Assembly: GCA_902569285.1 (NCBI GenBank) | Contig: CACFTS010000003.1 | Span: 1 to 61,213, forward strand | Source: an uncultured Pelagibacteraceae bacterium | GTDB lineage: Bacteria > Pseudomonadota > Alphaproteobacteria > Pelagibacterales > Pelagibacteraceae | DNA: 61,213 bases | Direction: 5' to 3' | In this document: in pieces, positions 40,602 through 49,946 of the stretch | How the letters are laid out: the number at the start of each line of letters is the position of its first letter | How positions within the stretch are numbered: position 1 is the first letter of the stretch | Program-made: the position numbers and the translations under genes | Notes under the pieces: model-generated | Database searches by the model: none | Seen by the model: the letters and a program-made list of their open reading frames with translations, nothing else | Told to the model about the DNA's origin: nothing

Positions 40602-42143
40602 ATGTCAAAAGTAATTGGAATAGACCTTGGTACAACCTTTTCTGCAATTGCAAGTCTAGATGATCTTGGAAATCCTGAAGTATTAGCAAGTATAGAAGAT
40701 AATAGAAAAATTACAGCTTCAGCGGTTTATGTTAAAGAGAAAGAAGTTATTGTCGGTGATAAAGCTCTTAATTTTGTAAAAGATGAATCTAAAAATGTAA
40801 TTCTTCAAACTAAAAGAGAAATGGAAAATGATGTTGTTTACTCAACTGAACAAGGTAGATGGGTAAATGATAAAAATTTAGTTGACACATATACACCTGC
40901 ACAAATTAGTGCATTGATATTAAAAAAATTAAAAGAATATACAAATGATGTAAAAAAAGCTGTAATCACGGTACCTGCTATGTTTGCAGAAAGAGCCCGT
41001 CAGGCAACTTTAGATTCTGCAAAAATTGCTGATATAGAAGTTATTGAATTAATAAATGAACCCACAGCAGCAGTATTACATTACGCAAGTTTGCCTGGTG
41101 TTGAGGTTGGGGGAAGAGTTATGATTTTTGATTTGGGTGGGGGAACTTTTGATGTTACCTTTGCTGAAGTCAAGAATAAGAAAGTAGATGTATTAACCTC
41201 AAGAGGAGACAAATACTTAGGTGGAAGAGATTTTGATAAAGAAATTACAAAATTAATTAAAAAAAAATATTCTGATATTCATAAGGTTGAATTGGATATT
41301 GAAAATAACAAAGAGTATATTCATAAAGCTGAAGAAGTTAAAAAAATTCTTTCTGTTAAAAATATTGCAAGTGTAGACATAAATGGTCCAAAAGGGTTAC
41401 AAAAAATTGAAATTACCCGAGAAGAATTTGAAGAATCTATACAAACTTATATAGAAAAAATTAAAATGCTTATTGAAGAGGCGATGGAAGCATCGAATAT
41501 GAAACCTTCTAGAATAAACCAAACATTGTTAGTAGGAGGTAGTACAAGAATTCCGATTATCACAAAAGTATTGACAGAATTAATGGGTAAGCCTCCTGTA
41601 AAGGGAGTTAATGTAGACGAAGCAGTTGTTTGTGGAGCTGCAATTTATGCAGGGTTGAAAACTGAAAATAAAACTCTTAGTGATGGACAACAAGAAGCTT
41701 TAAAAGATGTTAAATTAACTGATGTTTGTAATTTTTATATGGGTACTTTCGCAGTAATACTCGATCCTTTAACAAAAAGACAAATAATGGCTAATACTAT
41801 AATAATAAAAAGAGATCAAAAATTGCCTGTTAGTGTTACTAAAAGATATACAACTATGAACGAAGGGCAAGAGGAAATTGAGTGTTCAGTTACTCAAAGT
41901 GAAGGACCTGAGGACAACAAAGAATTTGTAAATGTTATTCATGACGCAATGTTAAAACTTCCAAAAGGAAGAGCGGCTGGTCAACCTATTGATATAACAT
42001 ACTCTTATGATGAGTCTGGTAAAATGCACTGCATGTTTACTGATGTAGAGTCTGGCAACACTCATGAAATTGAATTATCACCTGAAACAACAGAATCTAT
42101 AGATAATGCCAGAAAACAAATTGAAGAAATTTCAATTGAGTAA
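40602..42143 (+). CDS. Hsp70/DnaK-family chaperone, short (513 aa)
   Basis: VIGIDLGTTFSAIA, VPAMFAERARQATLDSAKIA, INEPTAAVLHYA, FDLGGGTFDVT, LLVGGSTRIPII. Confidence 0.93.
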   Translation: MSKVIGIDLGTTFSAIASLDDLGNPEVLASIEDNRKITASAVYVKEKEVIVGDKALNFVKDESKNVILQTKREMENDVVYSTEQGRWVNDKNLVDTYTPAQISALILKKLKEYTNDVKKAVITVPAMFAERARQATLDSAKIADIEVIELINEPTAAVLHYASLPGVEVGGRVMIFDLGGGTFDVTFAEVKNKKVDVLTSRGDKYLGGRDFDKEITKLIKKKYSDIHKVELDIENNKEYIHKAEEVKKILSVKNIASVDINGPKGLQKIEITREEFEESIQTYIEKIKMLIEEAMEASNMKPSRINQTLLVGGSTRIPIITKVLTELMGKPPVKGVNVDEAVVCGAAIYAGLKTENKTLSDGQQEALKDVKLTDVCNFYMGTFAVILDPLTKRQIMANTIIIKRDQKLPVSVTKRYTTMNEGQEEIECSVTQSEGPEDNKEFVNVIHDAMLKLPKGRAAGQPIDITYSYDESGKMHCMFTDVESGNTHEIELSPETTESIDNARKQIEEISIE

Positions 42144-43724
42144 ATGAAAATAATTTCATTAATTGTAATATTATTCTTTTTTTGTTTTAATATATACGCT
42201 GATGATGAATTTAATCGAAATTTAGAGATAATCAAAAAATTTGAAAAAGATATAAAAGAGAGGAATGATCAAATTCAGCTAGATGATAAAAGAATAGAAG
42301 ATATAATTAAAAAAATACAAAAAAACCCTTCGCTAACTCGAAAAACAACAAATGAAGATTGGTCTCAAAAATTAAGACCATTTATAATCCCTTTATTAAT
42401 TGTTCTTTGGTTGATCTTTAGAAGTGATGATCAAAAAACAGATAAACCAAGAAAAAAAAGAGATAATCAATCTAAAATTGATGAATTTATAAATAAATCG
42501 AATAGGAAAAATAAAAACAATAAGAGTGAAGATGAATTTGAAGAAAATTTTAATGATTACTTTGGAATTAATCAAGACAAAAAAGAGGACCTACCTGAAA
42601 ATTCTTTTAGAGACAATTTAAATATTAAGATTGAGGAAAGAAATCATGAAAATAGTTTTTGGTATTTTATTTTAGGCTTTGGAACATTTAATTTAGAAAA
42701 CAAATATTATAAATTAATAGATAAAGAAAATAGCGAAGCTAAGTTCACTGTTTATGTTTTTGATATTACTGATGAAAAAGAAGAAATAGCAATACAAGGG
42801 TTAATAGATCCATTTAAGGATGAAAACTATTTATTATCAATGAATAGATCAATGAAAGTTGGACCTGGATACGGTTACTTTGAATGGACACCAATTTTTT
42901 TATTTCCAAAAAATCAACTTATTCCACCATATAGGGGAGAAAGAAAATTAAAATTTAAACTCTTTATGACTAATAAGAAAGCTAAATTTGATAAAGCTAA
43001 TATTATCAATAAAAAGGATCTTTATTATTCAACAGAATGTATATTTAATCTTAATTTTGAAGAGCCAGGCTACTTAGAGGAAGATAAATATGAAGAACAG
43101 GTAAACGAAAAAATTGTCCAACTTGGATTAGCTGTTGCATACTCTGAAAAGAAAATTAATCAAAAAGGAGTTGAAGCTATAAAAAGTTGGATTAATCAAA
43201 AAGTAATTTTAAAGAATTTTTTTTTAGAAAATACTGAAGAGGAAAATAAAAATAAAATTAAATATTCATTTTTATTAAAAAATACATACGAATTATTAAG
43301 AAATAATAAATTATCTTTGTCTGAAATAGTTAAGGAACTCAATCATAAATCAAGTTCATCTAAAAGATATGATGCAATGAATTTACTGTTAAATATAGCA
43401 GGGTCTGACGATCGTTTAAGTTCGCAAGAGGACAAGTTGTTAAATCAGACAGCAAGAGCTCTTGAATTAGACATGAATAGATTTCAACAGATGAAAACCT
43501 CAACTATTGCAAATATTGATAGCATTGAAGAAAATGGTGATGATAATGAAGAAACTATATTCAATTTTTCTCCTGATATGACTGATGCTGATAAATGTAA
43601 AAAATTAAGAGAGGAATATACTAGATGGAATAGACAAACTAACAATTCTAATGAAAATATTAAAAAACAAGCTAAAAAAATGGTTGAGTTGACAGCAAAA
43701 CTTAGAAAGAAATATAATTGTTAA
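42144..43724 (+). CDS. Membrane-anchored TerB-like protein with J-protein-like C-terminal helix
   Basis: Signal/TM N-terminus and second TM (LRPFIIPLLIVLWLIFR); TerB-like IVQLGLAVAYSEKKINQKGVEAIKSWI...LLLNIAGSDDRLSSQEDKLL; C-terminus KKLREEYTRWNRQTNNSNENIKKQAKKMVELTAKLRKKY. Confidence 0.6.
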   Translation: MKIISLIVILFFFCFNIYADDEFNRNLEIIKKFEKDIKERNDQIQLDDKRIEDIIKKIQKNPSLTRKTTNEDWSQKLRPFIIPLLIVLWLIFRSDDQKTDKPRKKRDNQSKIDEFINKSNRKNKNNKSEDEFEENFNDYFGINQDKKEDLPENSFRDNLNIKIEERNHENSFWYFILGFGTFNLENKYYKLIDKENSEAKFTVYVFDITDEKEEIAIQGLIDPFKDENYLLSMNRSMKVGPGYGYFEWTPIFLFPKNQLIPPYRGERKLKFKLFMTNKKAKFDKANIINKKDLYYSTECIFNLNFEEPGYLEEDKYEEQVNEKIVQLGLAVAYSEKKINQKGVEAIKSWINQKVILKNFFLENTEEENKNKIKYSFLLKNTYELLRNNKLSLSEIVKELNHKSSSSKRYDAMNLLLNIAGSDDRLSSQEDKLLNQTARALELDMNRFQQMKTSTIANIDSIEENGDDNEETIFNFSPDMTDADKCKKLREEYTRWNRQTNNSNENIKKQAKKMVELTAKLRKKYNC

Positions 43725-44863
43725 TGTATAATGTTTTAGATAAATTTAGATATTCGAAAGATGATCCATCTCAATTAAATATTTCTCTTAAAAAAGATCC
43801 ATATGAAAAAGTTAATAATAATAATTCAAATAATTTAAACCAATTACTTTCAACTTCTGTAAAAGTTTCAAAAGAAATATTTCCAAATATTAATTCAGCA
43901 ATCGATAAAGTATTTGAGAGATTAGAGATAAAAAATAATCTTAATTTTTTTGTTACTGCTAATCATTTTCAAACTCAAGCCTCATGTAGTGCAATGCCTT
44001 TAGGAGATAGTGCTGAAATTATTTTAACTTCAAAACTTATTGAATTATTAAATGATCAAGAACTTCAATCTGTAATAGCTCATGAAGTTGCTCATTTTTA
44101 TTATCAACATGCTTTATATCCACAAGCAAGTAGTTCAAAAAATAGAACACAGATCTTAAACCTTCTAAATTTTTCAAGGGCAGCTGAAATAAGTGCTGAT
44201 CGAATTGGATTTATCGGTTGTGGAAGTTTAGAAGCATCTCTACGAGCTATGCTCAAGATTACATCTGGACTAGATGAAAAGCATCTTAAATTTAATTTTA
44301 GTTCATATTTAAATCAATTAAGGGAACTTAAAGAAATAAAAGGAGACAAAAATTTAATGTACTCAACACATCCAAATTTTTTAAATAGAATGCAAGCACT
44401 TATATGGTTTTCAATGTCTAATGAATACAATGATCATTTTGATACAGGTAAAAAGGGTACTTTTAATCTTAAGGCTGTTGATGATAAAATTTATGATAGT
44501 ATTAAAAAAGTAATAGGTGATGAGGTTGATTATTCTAATAAAGAGGTTGTGAGTAGAGCTTTAATGTGGGGCTCTATAGATGTTTTTTTATCAGATAAAA
44601 AATTCTCAAAAAAAGAACAAGAAATATTTAAAAAAAATTTTGGTGACAAAAGTACAGAAAGTATTCTTTCATTAATAAAAATCTCTAACCCAAAATCTAT
44701 TCATGAAAAAATAAAGAATACATTTGAAGAAGCATCTAAATTATTAAATAAGGATAAAGAAAAAATTGTTAATGAACTCACAAAATTATTAAAAATTGTT
44801 GATGGAGAAAAAAAAATAGCTGAAAAAGTAATAAAAAAAATAAAGACAAATCTTAAAATATAG
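43718..44863 (+). CDS. M48-like zinc metallopeptidase
   Basis: SVIAHEVAHFYYQHAL (HExxH) and downstream AAEISADRIGF. Confidence 0.85.
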   Translation: MLMYNVLDKFRYSKDDPSQLNISLKKDPYEKVNNNNSNNLNQLLSTSVKVSKEIFPNINSAIDKVFERLEIKNNLNFFVTANHFQTQASCSAMPLGDSAEIILTSKLIELLNDQELQSVIAHEVAHFYYQHALYPQASSSKNRTQILNLLNFSRAAEISADRIGFIGCGSLEASLRAMLKITSGLDEKHLKFNFSSYLNQLRELKEIKGDKNLMYSTHPNFLNRMQALIWFSMSNEYNDHFDTGKKGTFNLKAVDDKIYDSIKKVIGDEVDYSNKEVVSRALMWGSIDVFLSDKKFSKKEQEIFKKNFGDKSTESILSLIKISNPKSIHEKIKNTFEEASKLLNKDKEKIVNELTKLLKIVDGEKKIAEKVIKKIKTNLKI

Positions 44864-44876
44864 GTTTAAATTAGTA

Positions 44877-45533
44877 ATGAGTAATCAAGTATTAGGAACT
44901 TTGCATGGATTTTGTAATACTAAAACTGAAGATGGAGAAATAGAAAAAGTATATAAAAATTTTACAGAAGGTAAATTAACTTCATATTTAAAAAAACAAG
45001 AAAATTATCTAAAAATATCTGATAAAAAAGTTTCAGATAAGATGAACCTTATAGAATTAAAAGGAACTTATATAGGACACTTTGTTTATCCAATTAACTC
45101 TTTAAAAAGAGATAGGGTTCAGTCATATAGAATTGATGAAATGGAAGATAGATTTATTCCAGAGTCTATGGGTGGAAAAGGATGGGAAAAAGGAAATTTT
45201 AATTGTTTACAAATATTTAATGTTGAAAAGCCTTTAAATGAATTAACATTAGGCAATCACATAGGTCGTAAAGTTTTCATGCAATTAATAGATTTAGATG
45301 ATGAAGAGTATAATTTTATAAAAGATTATGATGATAAAATTAAACAACTAGTATTAGTAGTTAAAAATAACAAACCTTTGCCAAATCTTTCAGTTAAAAA
45401 AGCGACTGAAGAATTAGAAACTAGCTACACAGATATGAGAGATGCTATTCATGATGGAATGTTTAAAACTGAAAAAAGAAAAAAGTTTCCAATAAATAGA
45501 TATGACTCTTATGTCAGTTGGAGTGATGGATAA
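44877..45533 (+). CDS. Unknown protein, paralog A
   Basis: 218 aa; IDLDDEEYNFIKDYDDK...FKTEKRKKFPINRYDSYVSW shared with next gene. Confidence 0.7.
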   Translation: MSNQVLGTLHGFCNTKTEDGEIEKVYKNFTEGKLTSYLKKQENYLKISDKKVSDKMNLIELKGTYIGHFVYPINSLKRDRVQSYRIDEMEDRFIPESMGGKGWEKGNFNCLQIFNVEKPLNELTLGNHIGRKVFMQLIDLDDEEYNFIKDYDDKIKQLVLVVKNNKPLPNLSVKKATEELETSYTDMRDAIHDGMFKTEKRKKFPINRYDSYVSWSDG

Positions 45534-45543
45534 AAAATAAGTT

Positions 45544-46245
45544 ATGGGAATATTTGATATTTTTAATTCTAAAAAGACTAGTAATGTAGGTTCACTGGGT
45601 GTTTATCATGGTATGGATTTAAGAGAGTGGAATGATGGATATAAGTCTGATGAAAAAGGAATATTAAAATTTATTAAAGCTAAATTAAAATCAATGTCTG
45701 ACGATGAGTTTATAAAATTTCTTAAGAATAGAGATCTTTACAGAAAATTTACTCATCATGAAGCTAATGATGAAATGAATAAATTAAAAGTCACAGAACC
45801 AAAAGGTCTATCTTCACTAGCATTAACAAAGTTTGATTGGGTTTTTTATCCAAAAATATTACTAGAGCGAGATTCTAATATAATTGGATTTAAGATTACA
45901 GACAGTGATGTTGCTTATGAAGGGAAAAAAAAGGGAATGAAATTTAAAAAAGGAAAAACTTTAGTTATGTTGTCACAAGATAGAAAACAAGAATACCTTA
46001 AGTATTGGGAAAAAAATTTATCTTGGCAAAAAACAGTTCATATGATGGGTTTTCAGTTTGTTGATTTAGACGACGATGAGTATAAATTTTTAAAACCTTA
46101 TGAAAATAAGTTTAAAAATAAAAATTTTAATAATGAGGCATGGGATGATTTTATAAGTAATGGTCATAATCCCTTATTTGCTACAGAAAAAAGAAAGGCT
46201 TATCCAATCAATAGATTTCAAACATATCTAGTTTTCGAGGAATAA
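45544..46245 (+). CDS. Unknown protein, paralog B
   Basis: 233 aa; VDLDDDEYKFLKPYENK...FATEKRKAYPINRFQTYLVF shared with previous gene. Confidence 0.7.
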   Translation: MGIFDIFNSKKTSNVGSLGVYHGMDLREWNDGYKSDEKGILKFIKAKLKSMSDDEFIKFLKNRDLYRKFTHHEANDEMNKLKVTEPKGLSSLALTKFDWVFYPKILLERDSNIIGFKITDSDVAYEGKKKGMKFKKGKTLVMLSQDRKQEYLKYWEKNLSWQKTVHMMGFQFVDLDDDEYKFLKPYENKFKNKNFNNEAWDDFISNGHNPLFATEKRKAYPINRFQTYLVFEE

Positions 46246-46257
46246 GTGAGATTAACC

Positions 46258-46437
46258 TTATTCTATTAAATCTTTCCAATTTTTTTCAGTTTCAGATTTT
46301 GAGTTACTATTATTTTTATTATTATCTTTTTCTTTTTTCATTTCTTTGTAAAGATTAATAAAATCTTGTCTGGAACCTTTTTTCTTTCCCATTTCCCTAA
46401 ATTTATTTGTCCATTTGTTTCTATCTTTTTTTTCCAT
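46258..46437 (-). CDS. Small 59-aa Lys-rich hypothetical protein (not in ORF track)
   Basis: MEKKDRNKWTNKFREMGKKKGSRQDFINLYKEMKKEKDNNKNNSNSKSETEKNWKDLIE*; ATG directly follows the DUF2130 stop. Confidence 0.65.
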   Translation of the reverse strand: MEKKDRNKWTNKFREMGKKKGSRQDFINLYKEMKKEKDNNKNNSNSKSETEKNWKDLIE

Positions 46438-47499
46438 TTATCTAGTCTTGTTCCATTTATCTAAAAATCCAGAAATTCCAATTTTATTTATTTCTTTAAA
46501 TAGTTCCTCTAAACTTTCATCCATTGACTCATTTAACTCAATTACGTCCTCTAAATTTTGTAATGTTAATTTCAGTTTTTTCTTTTTTTTCTCCGAAATA
46601 TTTATTTTTTGCATAATAATATTCTTAATTATTGGATTTTCTAAAAAATCAATTGCCGAAAGAAGATTTTCTTTATTATTTCCTTTATGTTGATCAATCA
46701 AGACATGGGCCCATCTTTGTGTGGTAGCGAGATTTCTTAATGTTGGAAAATCATATTTACAGATAAAAATATTACCTTTGTGATCCCAAGGAACATCTTT
46801 AGGAAAATCTTTTGGGGTTGCTCTTGTAAATATTACACCAATATTTGATTTTGAATCCTTCATATCATCTTGTATTTTTTTAATCCACTCATTACTCCAA
46901 CTTTTTGTATTTTTTCTTTCATACAAAATTTTACAAATAGTATGATTGTTTTCTATTACTTCTTGTAACCAATCTCCACCAGCAGCTCCTTTTGCATATG
47001 CAGTAATTTTGTCGTCTTTATCTTTGAATATTTTTTTTAAAAATTCTCCAAGTGAAATTTCTGCTCCAGAACCTTGATCTACAGTAGCTCCTTGATTTAC
47101 AGTTTGATTTAATGTTTGAATTTGTTTGTTTAATCTATTCTTTTCTAATTCCCATTTATTTTTATCTTCACTATGTTTGTTAAGTTGATTTTCTCGATCT
47201 TTTTTAATAGCATTCTCCATTATAGCATCATAGTGCTCCTTGTTTGCTGCTCTGTCTTTCTCTAAAGCCTTCTTAATTGCTTCTGATTTCTCTAAATCAC
47301 TTTTTTTAATTTGTGCTTCTAATTTTTTATTTTTTTCCTCTTGATTTTTTTTATCCTCTTCAAGTTTTTGAATTCTATCTTGCTCTTGTTTTTTAGCATC
47401 ATTTATTACTGTCTGTGTTAAATCATTAAAATGGCTCTCTAGTCCTTGTTTCATTGGAAACTCTTTTTTGCAATGAGGACACGTTATTTTTTGGCTCAT
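46438..47499 (-). CDS. DUF2130 family protein, nuclease-like
   Basis: Zinc-finger-like CPHCKKEFPMKQGLESHF; coiled coil; GDWLQEVIENNHTICKILYERKNTKSWSNEWIKKIQDDM. Confidence 0.85.
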   Translation of the reverse strand: MSQKITCPHCKKEFPMKQGLESHFNDLTQTVINDAKKQEQDRIQKLEEDKKNQEEKNKKLEAQIKKSDLEKSEAIKKALEKDRAANKEHYDAIMENAIKKDRENQLNKHSEDKNKWELEKNRLNKQIQTLNQTVNQGATVDQGSGAEISLGEFLKKIFKDKDDKITAYAKGAAGGDWLQEVIENNHTICKILYERKNTKSWSNEWIKKIQDDMKDSKSNIGVIFTRATPKDFPKDVPWDHKGNIFICKYDFPTLRNLATTQRWAHVLIDQHKGNNKENLLSAIDFLENPIIKNIIMQKINISEKKKKKLKLTLQNLEDVIELNESMDESLEELFKEINKIGISGFLDKWNKTR

Positions 47500-47500
47500 A

Positions 47501-49012
47501 TTAGTTGTTTTTAGTTTTTTCCATTAAATATCTTATCAGATAATAGACTGCCAAGGTATCTTTAGAACAATAATCTATTAAAAGTTTTTTCTGATTTTCT
47601 ATTTCTTTTTCATCAGTTTTAGGATCTGTACAAATAAACCAAGCTAATTGTGCATCATTGCCAGATACTATATTATCTTTTTTTTCATAACTAATATCGC
47701 TAATTGGTATAACTTTATTAATTACTTTTAATTTATATTTACATTTCATAATTGGATTATAAAATCCTTTTTTAACAATTTTTTCACTATCTAATATTCT
47801 TGGTTCTAATTTATTAATTTTATTTTCTAAATCTTTGCAGCTATCTTTTTTCTTTAAATTTTTTAAAATTGTCTTTTCGTAAGGAGAATGAATAAATATA
47901 GTTCCTTTATCACCTAGCTCATTTAAAAGACTTTCAGCAAATTTTCTTTCTATATTTTGATCTAAAAATTCTAAAAACCAATTTGCATCATTTATTTTGA
48001 TTTTTTCGTCCAAGGATGACCATTTGTGTACTGACCACTGAAAAGGTAACTGGGTGAAAGGTTTTGTTCCCTTTATTTTTGGAACTACTTGTTGTACAGT
48101 TTCAAAGTCCATAAAATAAATTGGCCAACTTAAATCTTTAAATTCGTAGCTTAAGATTTCACGATCAAGCAAGATTATATTTTCTTTATGACATTTTTGA
48201 ATTTTTTTTTGATTCTCATTTAACAGATCTGCAGGTACATCTTCTAATTTTTTAATTCCATTCGCTTTACAGTGTTTTTCTATTTTTGTGCCTTTTATTC
48301 TTCCAGGCAACATTTCATAAGAAATTATATTTGATTTAGGTTTACATCTATCTATATAATCACATTCATGAGGTTCATTGCAATGATCTCCAATTTTTAT
48401 GTTAGGACATGGTGATTCTTTAGTTAAAGGTAATAATTTTTTAATTAGACTTGGTATTTCTTTTTCTTTTTCAACAACTTGATTTGTAACATCAATCTCT
48501 AAAGGTAAATCTCTATAATCTCTTTCAGTTTTAAAAATAAAATTATTATTAACGTGAATTAATTTAATGTTAGTTAAATTAATACCCAATTTTTTAAGAA
48601 TATAAGATTGAATTGCTAAATCTGTTATATAATAATTTTTTAGTTCTCCTGATGACTTTATTTCTAAAAGTTCCCATCCTTTATTTTTTCTAATTAAAAT
48701 ATCTGGCCTTATATAAGTATCAAAAAAAATGAACACACCTTCAAAAATAACATTTATATCTTTAGAATTAATAGCTTGTTCAGTTTTTTCTTTAGATTTT
48801 ATCCATTCCTCTTCTTTGGAAGGTAGGTCTAAAACATTTTGATCTTTAGAATAAATTTTTTTGACTTCATTTTCAAAGAGATAAGCTCTTAATAAAATAT
48901 TATTAACTTCAGATTTTTTGGATTTATAAATATCAAACCAAAGTTTTTTTTCACATTGATGACCACTCATAATTTTAGTCTTTGTAAGCTTGTAACTTTT
49001 ATTGTTCATCAA
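47501..49012 (-). CDS. DUF2779 family protein (Cas4/RecB-like PD-(D/E)XK region plus RNase H-like region)
   Basis: SGHQCEKKLWFD; IRPDILIRKNKGWELLEIKSS; IYFMDFETVQQVVPK. Confidence 0.8.
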   Translation of the reverse strand: MMNNKSYKLTKTKIMSGHQCEKKLWFDIYKSKKSEVNNILLRAYLFENEVKKIYSKDQNVLDLPSKEEEWIKSKEKTEQAINSKDINVIFEGVFIFFDTYIRPDILIRKNKGWELLEIKSSGELKNYYITDLAIQSYILKKLGINLTNIKLIHVNNNFIFKTERDYRDLPLEIDVTNQVVEKEKEIPSLIKKLLPLTKESPCPNIKIGDHCNEPHECDYIDRCKPKSNIISYEMLPGRIKGTKIEKHCKANGIKKLEDVPADLLNENQKKIQKCHKENIILLDREILSYEFKDLSWPIYFMDFETVQQVVPKIKGTKPFTQLPFQWSVHKWSSLDEKIKINDANWFLEFLDQNIERKFAESLLNELGDKGTIFIHSPYEKTILKNLKKKDSCKDLENKINKLEPRILDSEKIVKKGFYNPIMKCKYKLKVINKVIPISDISYEKKDNIVSGNDAQLAWFICTDPKTDEKEIENQKKLLIDYCSKDTLAVYYLIRYLMEKTKNN

Positions 49013-49271
49013 GTTCTCTAGTAAGAATTTTTATTTCAACTTGGTTTTTATTATATTCATGAACCATTTTTAAATAACTAATAAATTTAAGTATATTGTA
49101 TGGAATAAAGTAGATATTTAAAATCAACTTAAGTAAAGGTTTCGATTTATAATATTCTTGATCAGCTTTTTTAGTTATTTCCTTATTAGCCAAATAAAAA
49201 TCTACTGAATTCTTCCACTCATGGCAGTAAGTTAGTCGATCTTTCATTTTATTTTTAAAATATTTTCTCAT
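48999..49271 (-). CDS. Hypothetical 90-aa protein
   Basis: Overlaps the DUF2779 gene start by 14 nt. Confidence 0.55.
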   Translation of the reverse strand: MRKYFKNKMKDRLTYCHEWKNSVDFYLANKEITKKADQEYYKSKPLLKLILNIYFIPYNILKFISYLKMVHEYNKNQVEIKILTRELDEQ

Positions 49272-49429
49272 TTTAAGTACCTCGCAATTTGTCTATAGCA
49301 TTGTGGTTTAACAGAAGATTTGCCTATTATTTTAATTTCTTCATTTTTATAATAGTAAATCCAAAAATAGTGTTGATCATTTTCTTCATCAAAAATTTCT
49401 TCAATTCTAATTTCAGTTATTTCATCCAT
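49268..49429 (-). CDS. Small 53-aa hypothetical protein (not in ORF track)
   Basis: MDEITEIRIEEIFDEENDQHYFWIYYYKNEEIKIIGKSSVKPQCYRQIARYLK*; TAATG and ATGA overlaps with both neighbours. Confidence 0.65.
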   Translation of the reverse strand: MDEITEIRIEEIFDEENDQHYFWIYYYKNEEIKIIGKSSVKPQCYRQIARYLK

Positions 49430-49716
49430 TAGTGATAAGTCCTTTCTTTCTTTAAATATTCGAAATACAATTTAAAGATAGCTAGTCTTACTTTTCTCAT
49501 CACAATATTCCATTCTTCTTCAGAATTATTTGATAACCACGGTAGATCTTTTTGTTCTAAATTAAATACTTCTATAAATACCCGATCTACTGATTGAAGT
49601 AGGTAATTTACATCCTTTTCGCCCTGGATAGCGATGAGATTAATAAGTTTATTGTGATCTGATAACTTTGATATTTTTTTGTTTTTCATCTTTACCTTTC
49701 TGAACGTGAAGTTCAT
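49429..49716 (-). CDS. Hypothetical 95-aa protein
   Basis: First gene of the overlapping minus-strand operon. Confidence 0.55.
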   Translation of the reverse strand: MNFTFRKVKMKNKKISKLSDHNKLINLIAIQGEKDVNYLLQSVDRVFIEVFNLEQKDLPWLSNNSEEEWNIVMRKVRLAIFKLYFEYLKKERTYH

Positions 49717-49888
49717 AAAAGATAAATCTATTCAGTCTGCTGACTATATACATTTTTACCATATAAAAACTTTCGTTCTTAATTGTTTATTTTAGGTAAA
49801 ATGATTAAAAACCATTGTAGTTATTCTATCCCAATCTCCGATAAAACAATAATTCGATTTACCGTTGGGGTAAGTAGGCGCTACAATT

Positions 49889-49946
49889 GATGGCTGCACA
49901 TATACACCAATAAGTCAGCAAGATTAAATGTATATATGTAGCCATC
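49889..49946. other. Imperfect inverted repeat/hairpin in the long intergenic region
   Basis: GATGGCTGCACATATACAC ... ATGTATATATGTAGCCATC: 19-nt arms, 20-nt spacer, no U-tract. Confidence 0.7.

Noticed and set aside
46415-46693. Plus-strand 92-aa hydrophobic ORF
   Set aside because: Antisense to the DUF2130 C-terminus and the small 59-aa ORF; Phe/Ile/Ser-rich composition reflects the complement of a Lys/Glu-rich coding region.
49889-49946. Consideration as integron attC, dif site or tRNA gene
   Set aside because: No attC core (GTTRRRY/RYYYAAC), no XerCD dif arrangement, and no cloverleaf or conserved tRNA boxes could be laid out; left as an unexplained inverted repeat.
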